From assembly GCA_045601465.1 (NCBI GenBank), contig JAZRZU010000066.1, positions 1-14,502 of the forward strand: a stretch of DNA of 14,502 nucleotides. Reading direction: 5' to 3'. Shown here one piece after another: positions 6,288 through 12,740 of this stretch. Position 1 is the first letter of the stretch. Each line of letters opens with the position of its first letter. The DNA comes from RGIG3009 sp045601465 (GTDB lineage Bacteria > Bacillota > Clostridia > Oscillospirales > Acutalibacteraceae). The translations under genes and the position numbers were made by a program. The notes beneath the pieces were generated by a model, which searched no databases, had not been told where the DNA came from, and worked only from the letters and a program-made list of their open reading frames with translations.

Positions 6288-7580
6288 TTACTGTACGGTG
6301 CCGTAACACACGCCGTTTTGTTGGCTGTCTATCGTAGCACGGCAAATCGTTCCGACTTGACCGCCCTCCACCACCACGGGTACATACGTATCGGTATAAC
6401 CTTCCAACCGTCCGTCCTCTCGTACGGTTTCCAACAACACCTCGGTTTGAGTACCGACCAACGTATTGGCATAGTCGGCGGCACACCGTTCACCCATTGC
6501 AATCATCAAACGGTTTCGACGCACTTTCTCGGCATTCGGCACCTGTCCCGAGGCTTTTGCCGCCACAGTGCCCGCCCGTTTGGAATACGCAAAACAATGA
6601 ATACGGGAAAATCCGATACGTTGTGCAAAGTCAAGCGATTGCTCGAATTCCTCTTCGGTCTCTCCGGGAAACCCCACCATAATATCCGTCGTAAAAGCGG
6701 CACCCGGGAATCGACTTCTTAAAGCGTCACACAAAGCACGGTATTCCTCGGTGGTATAGTGGCGGTTCATGCGTTTTAACATCGCATCGCACCCACTCTG
6801 TAATGCTAAATGAAATTGCGGACACAATTTATCACACGCCGCCAAACGATCCATCACCGCATCGGTCAGATGGTCCGGTTCAATCGACCCCAGCCGTACC
6901 CGCCGAATCCCGTCCACCGCACAAACTCGTTCCACCGCATCACAGATAGACAAACCGCAATCCTGCCCGTATGCCGTCAGATTGATACCCACCAGCACGA
7001 CCTCAACATACCCTTGCTCCGCCAAGCACCGCACTTCTTGTTCAATACTGTCTAACGGCTTGGACCGCACCCTCCCTCTGGCATAGGGGATAATACAGTA
7101 CGAGCAAAACCGATTGCACCCGTCCTCAATTTTCAAAAAGGCACGTGTTCGCCCTTGGAAACGACAAAGAGTTAACGGTTCAAACACGGTATCATGAGGC
7201 GGAATATCCACCACCCGTTTGCGATTTTTCAAAAATTGCTGTATAGCGGTCGGCAACTGACGGCGCCGTGCATTCCCCAAAATAATATCCGGTTCTGAAA
7301 ACGATTCGGCGATTTCCGGAAAAGCTTGCGGCATACATCCCGTCAATACCAATACCGCTTTCGGATGTTCTCGCCGACAACGACGGAGCAACTGCCGCAG
7401 TTTACGGTCACTCTCCCCCGTAACGGTACAAGAATTGATGACCAATATCGCCTCACCGATATCCGCCCCGCCGAGGGAAAACTCATCGGTGGTATAACCC
7501 AGTTCTTCCAACTGTTGTCGCATGGCTTGCGTTTCATATTGATTGACCTTGCACCCAAATGTATAAAAATAGGCGTTCAT
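6288..7580 (-). CDS. mtaB: tRNA t6A37 methylthiotransferase MtaB
   Basis: A 430-aa radical-SAM methylthiotransferase. It converts N6-threonylcarbamoyladenosine at position 37 of ANN-decoding tRNAs to the 2-methylthio form. The N-terminal MTTase domain carries the three cluster cysteines Cys10 (TFGCKVNQYE), Cys51 (NSCTVT) and Cys82 (TGCMP). The radical SAM CxxxCxxC is Cys155, Cys159 and Cys162 in DGCNRFCSYCIIPYARGR. A C-terminal TRAM-like domain covers about 370-430. The TFGCKVNQYE and CTVT wording marks the MtaB clade rather than MiaB or RimO. ATG 7580 has AAGGAG 7 bases upstream. A clear promoter lies at 7625-7653, back-to-back with the mntP promoter. Confidence 0.96.
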   Translation of the reverse strand: MNAYFYTFGCKVNQYETQAMRQQLEELGYTTDEFSLGGADIGEAILVINSCTVTGESDRKLRQLLRRCRREHPKAVLVLTGCMPQAFPEIAESFSEPDIILGNARRRQLPTAIQQFLKNRKRVVDIPPHDTVFEPLTLCRFQGRTRAFLKIEDGCNRFCSYCIIPYARGRVRSKPLDSIEQEVRCLAEQGYVEVVLVGINLTAYGQDCGLSICDAVERVCAVDGIRRVRLGSIEPDHLTDAVMDRLAACDKLCPQFHLALQSGCDAMLKRMNRHYTTEEYRALCDALRSRFPGAAFTTDIMVGFPGETEEEFEQSLDFAQRIGFSRIHCFAYSKRAGTVAAKASGQVPNAEKVRRNRLMIAMGERCAADYANTLVGTQTEVLLETVREDGRLEGYTDTYVPVVVEGGQVGTICRATIDSQQNGVCYGTVQ

Positions 7581-7624
7581 AGCAACTCCTTATCTGTTTT
7601 CATACGCTGAATTATCTCATCATG

Positions 7625-7653
7625 AGTATACCGTGTTCGGCACCGTTTGTAAA
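7625..7653 (-). promoter_or_regulatory. promoter of mtaB
   Basis: On the minus strand, TTTACA (7653-7648) and TATACT (7630-7625) have a 17-base spacer. Its -35 box is 15 bases from the divergent mntP -35 box. Confidence 0.75.
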
Positions 7654-7668
7654 GAGTCAGCTTTTTTC

Positions 7669-7697
7669 TTGACTTCCCGTTGGTTTTCCGTTATACT
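7669..7697 (+). promoter_or_regulatory. promoter of mntP
   Basis: TTGACT (7669-7674), a 17-base spacer and TATACT (7692-7697). Transcription would start near 7704, leaving a leader of about 25 bases. Confidence 0.8.
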
Positions 7698-7727
7698 GGA
7701 AAACAATTTGAACAAGGAGTTTTCAGT
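7693..7727 (+). promoter_or_regulatory. inverted repeat spanning the mntP -10 box and start site
   Basis: ATACTGGAAAAC at 7693-7704 is complementary to GTTTTCAGTAT just before and into the start codon (7719-7729), with a single bulged G. The AAGGAG ribosome site lies in the loop. The left arm overlaps the -10 hexamer, so most of it would be absent from the RNA. A protein-binding DNA operator is therefore a better guess than an RNA hairpin. No Mn2+ regulator is identified. Confidence 0.4.
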
Positions 7728-8315
7728 ATGGATGTTATCACCCTGTTATGCACGGCACTCGGCCTATCCATGGATGCCTTTGCGGTGTCGTTAAGCAACG
7801 GCACCTTTTTAAAGAAAGCGTCCCCGCTGCAAACGTTAAAAATTGCGGGTGCTTTTGGTTTGTTCCAAGGGTTAATGCCCGTCATCGGCTATATCATTGC
7901 GGGTTTGTTTTCTGCTCAAATCGTTACATTTGATCATTGGATCGCCTTTGTATTGCTACTGTTTATCGGTGGAAAAATGATATGGGAAACCACACACGAA
8001 AGCACCGACGAACAACCGCAAAATGACCCCACCGGATGGAGCACCTTGTTACTGATGGCGGTTGCCACCAGCATTGACGCCATGGCCGTCGGCGTCACAA
8101 TGGCAATGAGCCGCACCAATCTGTTAGAACCGACTTACGGCTTTTTGATGTGTGCAGCAGTCATTGCCATCATCACCTTTGCCGCCTGCACAATTGGTGT
8201 TCAACTGGGCTGCAAAACCGGCACCCGTTACGGCAAGCGTGCTGAGCTGTTTGGCGGTGCCGTTCTCATTCTCATTGGTGTGAAAATCTTATTGGAACAC
8301 CTGCTGGCAGCATAA
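7728..8315 (+). CDS. mntP: manganese efflux pump MntP
   Basis: A 195-aa, six-helix membrane protein of the MntP (DUF204) family, which exports Mn2+. The internal duplication is visible: LGLSMDAFAVS at 11-21 and VATSIDAMAVG at 112-122, whose aspartates Asp16 and Asp117 match the essential membrane aspartates of E. coli MntP. The open frame continues upstream to a TTG at 7680, but that lies within the promoter. ATG 7728 has AAGGAG about 9 bases upstream. The gene stands alone between its own promoter and a strong terminator at 8361-8395. The Mn2+ riboswitch (yybP-ykoY) often found before mntP genes is absent, since the leader is only about 25 bases. Confidence 0.95.
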   Translation: MDVITLLCTALGLSMDAFAVSLSNGTFLKKASPLQTLKIAGAFGLFQGLMPVIGYIIAGLFSAQIVTFDHWIAFVLLLFIGGKMIWETTHESTDEQPQNDPTGWSTLLLMAVATSIDAMAVGVTMAMSRTNLLEPTYGFLMCAAVIAIITFAACTIGVQLGCKTGTRYGKRAELFGGAVLILIGVKILLEHLLAA

Positions 8316-8360
8316 TCAACCACCCTCTCTTATAAGCTATATGTCTCTTAAAAGAATGTC

Positions 8361-8395
8361 ACGCTCCCGTCGGAATGCCGACGGGAGCGTTTTTG
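8361..8395 (+). terminator. intrinsic terminator of mntP
   Basis: A perfect 13-bp GC-rich stem (8361-8373 with 8378-8390), loop AATG, followed by TTTTTG on the plus strand. Confidence 0.92.
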
Positions 8396-8404
8396 TTGGT
8401 GCAC

Positions 8405-8441
8405 CAAAAAAGGAAGACAGTTTTTTAAAAACTGTCTTCCT
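8405..8441 (-). terminator. intrinsic terminator of the lipoprotein gene
   Basis: A 15-bp stem (8427-8441 with 8411-8425) is followed by TTTTT on the minus strand. It lies 17 bases past the lipoprotein stop codon. Confidence 0.9.
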
Positions 8442-8457
8442 CGCTCTTTTTAATGAT

Positions 8458-9936
8458 TTAGGCAAGCAACGTACCGCTGAAAACAACGGGTTTTTCGCCG
8501 GTGGAAAGTTGAACACTGATCTCAACTACATTTTTCCCGTCTGCGAATTGTGCAACCCCATCGGTCATGGTCAAGTAGTTGCCGTTCGCATCCTTGGTCC
8601 ACGTGCTGTTGTTTTCTTTCATACTCATTTCACGGATTTCACCCAACGTCGCACGGTACACGTTTTGATGTAACACTTTGCCCCGTTTATTCTTCACGGT
8701 AACAAACACGTCGGAAATCGGATAGTTGGAACCGAGATTCATCTCATCAAGCTGTGCAACAGTCATGTCTTTCAAACCTTCGGGGAGGTTGGTGAAGACC
8801 TGTGCCTTTTCCACATCGGGTCCGCTCATCTTCATCAATTCTTCTTTGGTGAAGGTGAACAGCTTATACCGTCTTGCAACAGGTGCTGTAACATCGGTAT
8901 AGGCATGATAGATATCCAACAGTGCTTTGTCACCTGCAACATTAGGATCTAAGAATTCCGCAAAGGTAAAGGGAATATAATATTTGTTTTGAAGCGTCCC
9001 AAAGTTATAGGAAGCCTCCCAATACCCTTGGTAAATTAAAGGAGTTTCGTCGAGCATCTGCTCGTCGCGCCACGATTCTGTCTGCTCTAACACAATCAGT
9101 TCGCTATTCTCAGAATCGATCGTACCGTCAGGTAAAGTCTTAACTTTTACTTCTTTGACCATCAAGGTATGTCCACCGCTGACCAGCAGATCACCGGGAC
9201 GTGTCTGTGCATAGCATTTGTACATGGCATCCGTGCCGTGTAAGTCGATCCAATCAAAAATTACGTTCCAAGTATCGTATTTTTGGGGATTGTTTTCGGT
9301 CTTTACACCAAACTTATCAATCTTATCCATATCCGGATAGGTGTACCCAACCGGAATAAAACCATTCGTCAACGTCATATAACTGGTGGAATTGAAATTC
9401 GCAGAATTGATGACTCTGCCCCAACCCCAAGCGGAACCGACAGAGCATTGGTTAAAGAAAGTCATCAAGCTACGATATTTCTTATACTCCGGATTGTTCT
9501 TCGCCCCTTCGTCGATCATCGCAGCACCTTCGCCGTAACCACCGTTTTCCGCCAAGGCTCTCTCAAAATCCATCACACCGGTCTTTTCGTTATAATACTC
9601 AAGCCAGCGATAAAGACTGCCGGTTCCCATGCTCTGATACGGCACACCGCCATAAACATTCGAAGAGGAAATCGTCTTTTTTTCTTTCCCATAGGTCATC
9701 CAGTAATCGCTAATTTCCATATTGGAAATCCAATGGAAGGTAAGTTGAAGTTCAAAAAAATCAATGGCGAGTTGTCTGCGATCAGCATAAGACATCTCAG
9801 ACGTTGCAACGGGGAATGCCTCCACGTCTGCCCTTTTCAGACCCTGCTGTAATTTGTTCGCACCGCAGCCGGACAAAAGTGCCGTTACCAAAAGCAGCAC
9901 GGACATAAGTAGCGCAAGAACACGATTTCTTTTCAT
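8458..9936 (-). CDS. secreted lipoprotein with NlpC/P60-like Cys/His pattern
   Basis: A 492-aa protein with a lipoprotein signal: MKRNR, a hydrophobic core, then LLSGC with Cys24 as the lipidated residue. No family is recognised with certainty. An N-terminal segment VYGGVPYQSMGTGSLYRWLEY (about 94-114) resembles the G-x-PY..G strand that precedes the catalytic helix in NlpC/P60 amidases. FFNQCSVGSAWGWGRV puts a candidate nucleophile at Cys164 at a helix start, and RPGDLLVSGGHTLMVKEV puts a candidate His256 on a strand, followed by a polar strand LIVLEQTESW. An outer-surface wall or peptide hydrolase is inferred from this. The C-terminal half (about 330-492) has no recognised motif and may be a beta-sandwich accessory domain. 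ATG 9936 follows AAGGAGG by 7 bases. It is a single-gene unit with its own promoter and terminator. Confidence 0.85.
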   Translation of the reverse strand: MKRNRVLALLMSVLLLVTALLSGCGANKLQQGLKRADVEAFPVATSEMSYADRRQLAIDFFELQLTFHWISNMEISDYWMTYGKEKKTISSSNVYGGVPYQSMGTGSLYRWLEYYNEKTGVMDFERALAENGGYGEGAAMIDEGAKNNPEYKKYRSLMTFFNQCSVGSAWGWGRVINSANFNSTSYMTLTNGFIPVGYTYPDMDKIDKFGVKTENNPQKYDTWNVIFDWIDLHGTDAMYKCYAQTRPGDLLVSGGHTLMVKEVKVKTLPDGTIDSENSELIVLEQTESWRDEQMLDETPLIYQGYWEASYNFGTLQNKYYIPFTFAEFLDPNVAGDKALLDIYHAYTDVTAPVARRYKLFTFTKEELMKMSGPDVEKAQVFTNLPEGLKDMTVAQLDEMNLGSNYPISDVFVTVKNKRGKVLHQNVYRATLGEIREMSMKENNSTWTKDANGNYLTMTDGVAQFADGKNVVEISVQLSTGEKPVVFSGTLLA

Positions 9937-9979
9937 GAATGATCCTCCTTGAAAGTAATATTTGAAAATCCTCGGTTTC

Positions 9980-10008
9980 AGTATACTACATTTTTACGGC
10001 TTTTTCAA
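9980..10008 (-). promoter_or_regulatory. promoter of the lipoprotein gene
   Basis: On the minus strand, TTGAAA (10008-10003) and TATACT (9985-9980) have a 17-base spacer. Confidence 0.8.
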
Positions 10009-10168
10009 GTGAAAATTTCCTATTAGCTGTGTAACCGATCCGCTCATTGGTATACACCAACCTTATCACTAAGAAATTGCTTGCTCTTGTTCCGCAAATC
10101 ATCCAGCAGCGCAACTCATACCTATTTGAAAGCCATCCACTCACCCACCCTCCCAACGCAAAATTACA

Positions 10169-10200
10169 CCCCGAGGATGGACACTAATCCACACTCGGGG
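10169..10200 (-). terminator. probable terminator of the toxin-antitoxin unit
   Basis: CCCCGAG and CTCGGGG form a 7-bp stem around an 18-base loop that contains GGA/TCC pairing. On the minus strand it is followed by TGTAATTTTG. The tail is weak, so the call is tentative. Confidence 0.4.
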
Positions 10201-10230
10201 CATCAGTTATGTTTATTATCGATTGAACCC

Positions 10231-10259
10231 ATAGCCCGCGTTTAACTGACGCAGGCTAT
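10231..10259. other. hairpin just past the antitoxin stop codon
   Basis: ATAGCC plus GCGT pair with ACGC plus GGCTAT across one mismatch, giving a 10-bp stem with a 7-base loop. There is no T-tract on either side, so it may protect the mRNA end rather than terminate. Confidence 0.45.
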
Positions 10260-10262
10260 AAA

Positions 10263-11267
10263 TTAAATATAACGTTTCTTTGCCATTGCTTCGCTATATT
10301 TTGAAATATCGCAGGGATTTACAATTCCATACTGTTCAATGATTTTAGTGAAATAATTATTAATTAATTCGTTGCTAATGATATCTTCTGATCGATCTGT
10401 AGGCCGTAGAGAACCACGAGTTTCAAGCCAGGGTTGTTCATTGTGAGTCATCCATCTTAGCGTGGAACCAGAGTAACGACCGAATGCTACAACGATTGCG
10501 TCAAGAAGATTAATTTCGCGTTCGGATAGATTATCAAAGTTAGAGCAAAATTCAATCTCGGGTACACGAATAGGATCATAACCGAAATCGCGATATTTAA
10601 AATAAACATCAGGGTAAACAGGACCGTAAATCCACGCCTGACAAGGCTCGCTGAAAAGAGGGGTGTTAAATAATCCTTGAAAAAAAGCTTGTGCATAGTA
10701 AAGCATTTTTTGTAATGCCATTGGAGTTACGTCTGAACACTTGCACAATAAATATCTAGCAATAATATCAATTTTTTTATTACTATATATCTCTTTTAAT
10801 CCATCTATCGCAGTTCGGCATTTGTTATATGCCACACTGGAAATCTCGGATTTGCCAGCCTCGAGATACTCTTCCATTTTTTCGTAGGATTCAAGAATCT
10901 CCAACAACTTATCAGAGTGGGATTTAGATGGTAATTGACCGTTTATGTAACGATTAATAGTAATTTCGCCAAACCCCATTAACTTTGCTAAGGGGCCGGC
11001 TCCAATGCAATATTTTTCTAAGATTTTGTTAATATCTGAAACGGTGATAAGAAATGCCGCTTTACGGTATTCATTTTCTCTCGATCGCACATTCTCATCG
11101 TTTATTTCAGAAACATATACTTCGTTTCCGCACTGGGTACAGTATGCGCTATGTTCAACATAATTAAAATTAATATCCCGAATAGTAAGTTCCTCTAAAT
11201 ACGATTTCAGGGTATATTCTACTTCGCAACCACACTCAATACAAAAGGCAGTCAAAACACGCTTCAT
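10263..11267 (-). CDS. antitoxin: MqsA-type zinc finger + HTH + SocA/Panacea (DUF4065) domain
   Basis: A 334-aa multidomain antitoxin. Residues 9-46 form a CxxC/CxxC zinc finger (Cys9, Cys12; Cys43, Cys46) of the MqsA/YgiT type. Residues 80-125 form a helix-turn-helix (GPLAKLMGFGEITINRYING). Residues 165-300 form a DUF4065 domain with the hallmark ALQKMLYYAQAFF followed by EPCQAWIYGPVYPDVYFKY. This domain is the SocA/Panacea neutralising domain found with many unrelated toxins. The gene starts 42 bases after the stop of the MqsR-like toxin, behind GGGAGG about 11 bases from ATG, so the order is toxin then antitoxin as in mqsRA. The HTH probably represses the shared promoter at 11717-11745. 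Domain calls are from motifs; neutralisation of the neighbour is inferred. Confidence 0.9.
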   Translation of the reverse strand: MKRVLTAFCIECGCEVEYTLKSYLEELTIRDINFNYVEHSAYCTQCGNEVYVSEINDENVRSRENEYRKAAFLITVSDINKILEKYCIGAGPLAKLMGFGEITINRYINGQLPSKSHSDKLLEILESYEKMEEYLEAGKSEISSVAYNKCRTAIDGLKEIYSNKKIDIIARYLLCKCSDVTPMALQKMLYYAQAFFQGLFNTPLFSEPCQAWIYGPVYPDVYFKYRDFGYDPIRVPEIEFCSNFDNLSEREINLLDAIVVAFGRYSGSTLRWMTHNEQPWLETRGSLRPTDRSEDIISNELINNYFTKIIEQYGIVNPCDISKYSEAMAKKRYI

Positions 11268-11309
11268 ATTATTTTATACCTCCCCACTATCATGTTTGGG
11301 TACTATCTA

Positions 11310-11699
11310 TTAATCATGCATACCTTCCTTGTGAAAAGAAATAACAATCACCTTATCGTAAGTGGGCAATTCGGCAACATACATTTTGATATATACGCAA
11401 GGATCATCGGGCTCGCCATATACCACTACTTGAATGTTCTTTAGGAAGAAGAACACTTCTGAATCAGGATACCGAGGATTGTCATTAGGTGCGATTTTAG
11501 TGCAATCCTCTGCAGTAAGAGATTCTAGAAGTTCAATTTTTTCTTCATTAGTTAGATTGTATTCTCGATCAAACTCTTTATTTTTATAGTTTTGACTAAT
11601 TGTAACATCATTAGTTTTCAACAAAGGTCGAATCCTGGCAAGAAAAGTTTCTGCTTTTTGATATTCCTCAGGCGATAAGTAGTTGCTAATGTTCAACAC
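11310..11699 (-). CDS. MqsR-like mRNA interferase toxin
   Basis: About 129 aa. After a helix FLARIRPLLKTNDVTIS, the segment KIELLESLTAEDCTKI corresponds to the MqsR helix before the active sheet (L.L...D..K). The C-terminal half, EVFFFLKNIQVVV then CVYIKMYVAEL and KVIVISFHKEG, matches the MqsR sheet (D.Y.K/YIK....V.VISFH). MqsR toxins are RelE-fold RNases that cut mRNA. The downstream gene carries an MqsA-like zinc finger, which supports the pairing. Identity to well-known MqsR proteins is clearly low. The start is not standard: GTG 11699 or TTG 11696 are the only options after an in-frame stop, and AGAAGG lies too close to GTG for an ideal site, which would keep toxin translation low. Confidence 0.75.
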   Translation of the reverse strand: MLNISNYLSPEEYQKAETFLARIRPLLKTNDVTISQNYKNKEFDREYNLTNEEKIELLESLTAEDCTKIAPNDNPRYPDSEVFFFLKNIQVVVYGEPDDPCVYIKMYVAELPTYDKVIVISFHKEGMHD

Positions 11700-11715
11700 C
11701 TTCTTTCGTCACTTG

Positions 11716-11756
11716 TATCATATCATAATGATAATATTTTGTCAACATCTTATCAT
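11716..11756 (-). promoter_or_regulatory. promoter and operator of the MqsR-like/DUF4065 module
   Basis: On the minus strand, TTGACA (11745-11740) and TATGAT (11722-11717) have a 17-base spacer and an extended -10. TATCAT half-sites occur at 11716-11721, 11721-11726 and 11751-11756. Together with ATGATA (11728-11733) the second makes a 13-base perfect palindrome, TATCATAATGATA at 11721-11733, lying in the spacer next to the -10 box. This is the expected site for autorepression by the HTH antitoxin. Confidence 0.72.
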
Positions 11757-12087
11757 TTTCGCAAAGAGAAGGTGAATAGATACGTTCGACCGTACAGGCA
11801 AATAAAAAAACAGGGCCCAAAATTTTACGTGTTCGCTTAAATTAACTTCTGAAACAATTACGTATTTGTTACTATAAAATGCTTTACAGATGCGGTCTGG
11901 ATCTTCTTTATTATCTTCTCAGAGATGGTGGGGTGAAAACACACGCTTTAAGAATTACAGGAGAACATCTGTATTTATACAAAATTTATTCTCTGAGGAC
12001 AACACACCGCTTGCTGAAATCACTCAGCAAGCGGTATTTTGTCAGAGATTAATTGATTGTTTTATATAAAAATGATTTCCTTTATTG
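11757..12087. other. gene-free gap with an unexplained structured segment
   Basis: 331 bases between the MqsR module promoter and the barstar stop. The longest plus-strand frame is a 57-codon ORF at 11879-12052. It has no ribosome site and runs through a strong hairpin, so it is not called. A weak plus-strand promoter (CTGAAA 11849-11854, 18-base spacer, TATAAA 11873-11878) precedes the hairpin, so a short non-coding transcript is possible. Confidence 0.4.
11992..12046. terminator. long hairpin downstream of barstar, possible bidirectional terminator
   Basis: A perfect 12-bp inner stem, ACCGCTTGCTGA at 12006-12017 with its complement at 12024-12035 and a 6-base loop. It is extended outward by CTCTGA and CAA pairing with TTG and TCAGAG across small bulges. 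On the plus strand it is followed by ATTTTG. It also lies 42 bases past the barstar stop on the minus strand, where the tail is less T-rich. Confidence 0.55.
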
Positions 12088-12375
12088 TTAGCTTATTATT
12101 TCGTAAGAGAAAGAATTAAAATTGCATTTTTTATTAAAGGCGATCTTATCATCCAAAATTTCATGCATAACTGATAAAGATTTATCGAAGTCTTTGGATA
12201 AAGTAAGCTCTCCTTTGATAATTACTTTATCAGCATCACATTCGCTCCAAAGCAAATCCCAAAATGCGCTCCAGTTTTTTCCGTACCACTCTGGAAAATC
12301 AAACGCAACACGTATTCTTTCGTGAATTTCGGATAGATATTGGCATCCAGTCAAATCTAACTCAATTATTTTCAT
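12088..12375 (-). CDS. barstar-family RNase inhibitor
   Basis: A 95-aa barstar-type protein that blocks barnase-like RNases in the cytoplasm. The helix FPEWYGKNWSAFWDLLW (27-43) aligns with barstar's LPEYYGENLDALWDCL, the helix that plugs the barnase active site. The Asp corresponding to barstar Asp39 is kept, while the position of Asp35 is Ser. A strand DKVIIKGELTL and a helix FDKSLSVMHEILDD follow as in the fold. ATG 12375 has AAGGAG 7 bases upstream, and that site begins directly after the barnase TAA stop. The pair is therefore an operon with toxin first. The Asp35 change suggests adaptation to this particular barnase. Confidence 0.92.
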   Translation of the reverse strand: MKIIELDLTGCQYLSEIHERIRVAFDFPEWYGKNWSAFWDLLWSECDADKVIIKGELTLSKDFDKSLSVMHEILDDKIAFNKKCNFNSFSYEIIS

Positions 12376-12389
12376 TGCTATTCTCCTTC

Positions 12390-12740
12390 TTATATAATTT
12401 CATAAAAGGTTTCGTAATGATCATATGTAACAAATATCAATCCGTCATTTGACCATACGATCCTTTGAGCATTTCTTTTACCGGTTTTATAGTTGATATC
12501 GGCCTCGTACCATATGCGCCCCGTTGCTTGTGGCAAATGACCATCAAAATTCTTATAAGTGCCAGCTGTAATTGTTTTCCCGGGGACAAAATTAGAAGGC
12601 CACTTTCCGTGTCTCCAACCAACCAAGGAAGCTTCGTAACCGCTAATATAATAATCAGGCAAATTACCATCATGTTTTAATGTCCAATCTGCTCCGCCTA
12701 CTCCATTAGTAGTTGCCGTTCCTGCTGCAATTGTTTGCAT
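12390..12740 (-). CDS. barnase-type ribonuclease toxin domain
   Basis: A 116-aa protein carrying a complete barnase/RNase N1-T1-type domain from LPDYYIS (28) to the C-terminus. All four key barnase residues are visible: Glu79 in WYEADINY (barnase Glu73), Arg89 in GKRN (Arg83), Arg93 in AQRI (Arg87) and His108 in DHYETF (His102). VPGKTITAG and HLPQATGR match barnase VAPGKSIGG and KLPGKSGR. There is no signal peptide. The first 27 residues (MQTIAAGTATTNGVGGADW) look like the linker that joins barnase to phage minor capsid proteins. There is no ribosome site: ATG overlaps the TAA of the upstream ORF (TAATG), so translation must be coupled, or one base has been lost from a former fusion. Barstar follows 14 bases after the stop codon. 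Confidence 0.92.
   Translation of the reverse strand: MQTIAAGTATTNGVGGADWTLKHDGNLPDYYISGYEASLVGWRHGKWPSNFVPGKTITAGTYKNFDGHLPQATGRIWYEADINYKTGKRNAQRIVWSNDGLIFVTYDHYETFYEII

Larger units (their letters stand above)
10009..10262. other. gene-free gap between the lipoprotein promoter and the toxin module
   Basis: No convincing ORF with a ribosome site was found on either strand here. It holds two hairpins, at 10169-10200 and 10231-10259, both downstream of the DUF4065 antitoxin gene on the minus strand. It marks the change to the AT-richer accessory segment. Confidence 0.6.

Noticed and set aside
6318..6722. 134-codon plus-strand ORF inside mtaB
   Set aside because: Shadow frame of a clearly conserved radical-SAM gene; no ribosome site.
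7680..7727. Upstream extension of mntP to TTG 7680
   Set aside because: It lies between the -35 and -10 boxes of the mntP promoter.
7698..7727. Manganese riboswitch (yybP-ykoY) before mntP
   Set aside because: The leader is only about 25 bases, too short for that aptamer.
9283..9852. 189-codon plus-strand ORF inside the lipoprotein gene
   Set aside because: Antisense shadow with no ribosome site; the minus frame has a signal peptide, promoter and terminator.
11879..12052. 57-codon plus-strand ORF beginning MLYRCGLDLLYYLL
   Set aside because: No ribosome site, and its 3' third is a perfect hairpin; more likely a non-coding or relic sequence.
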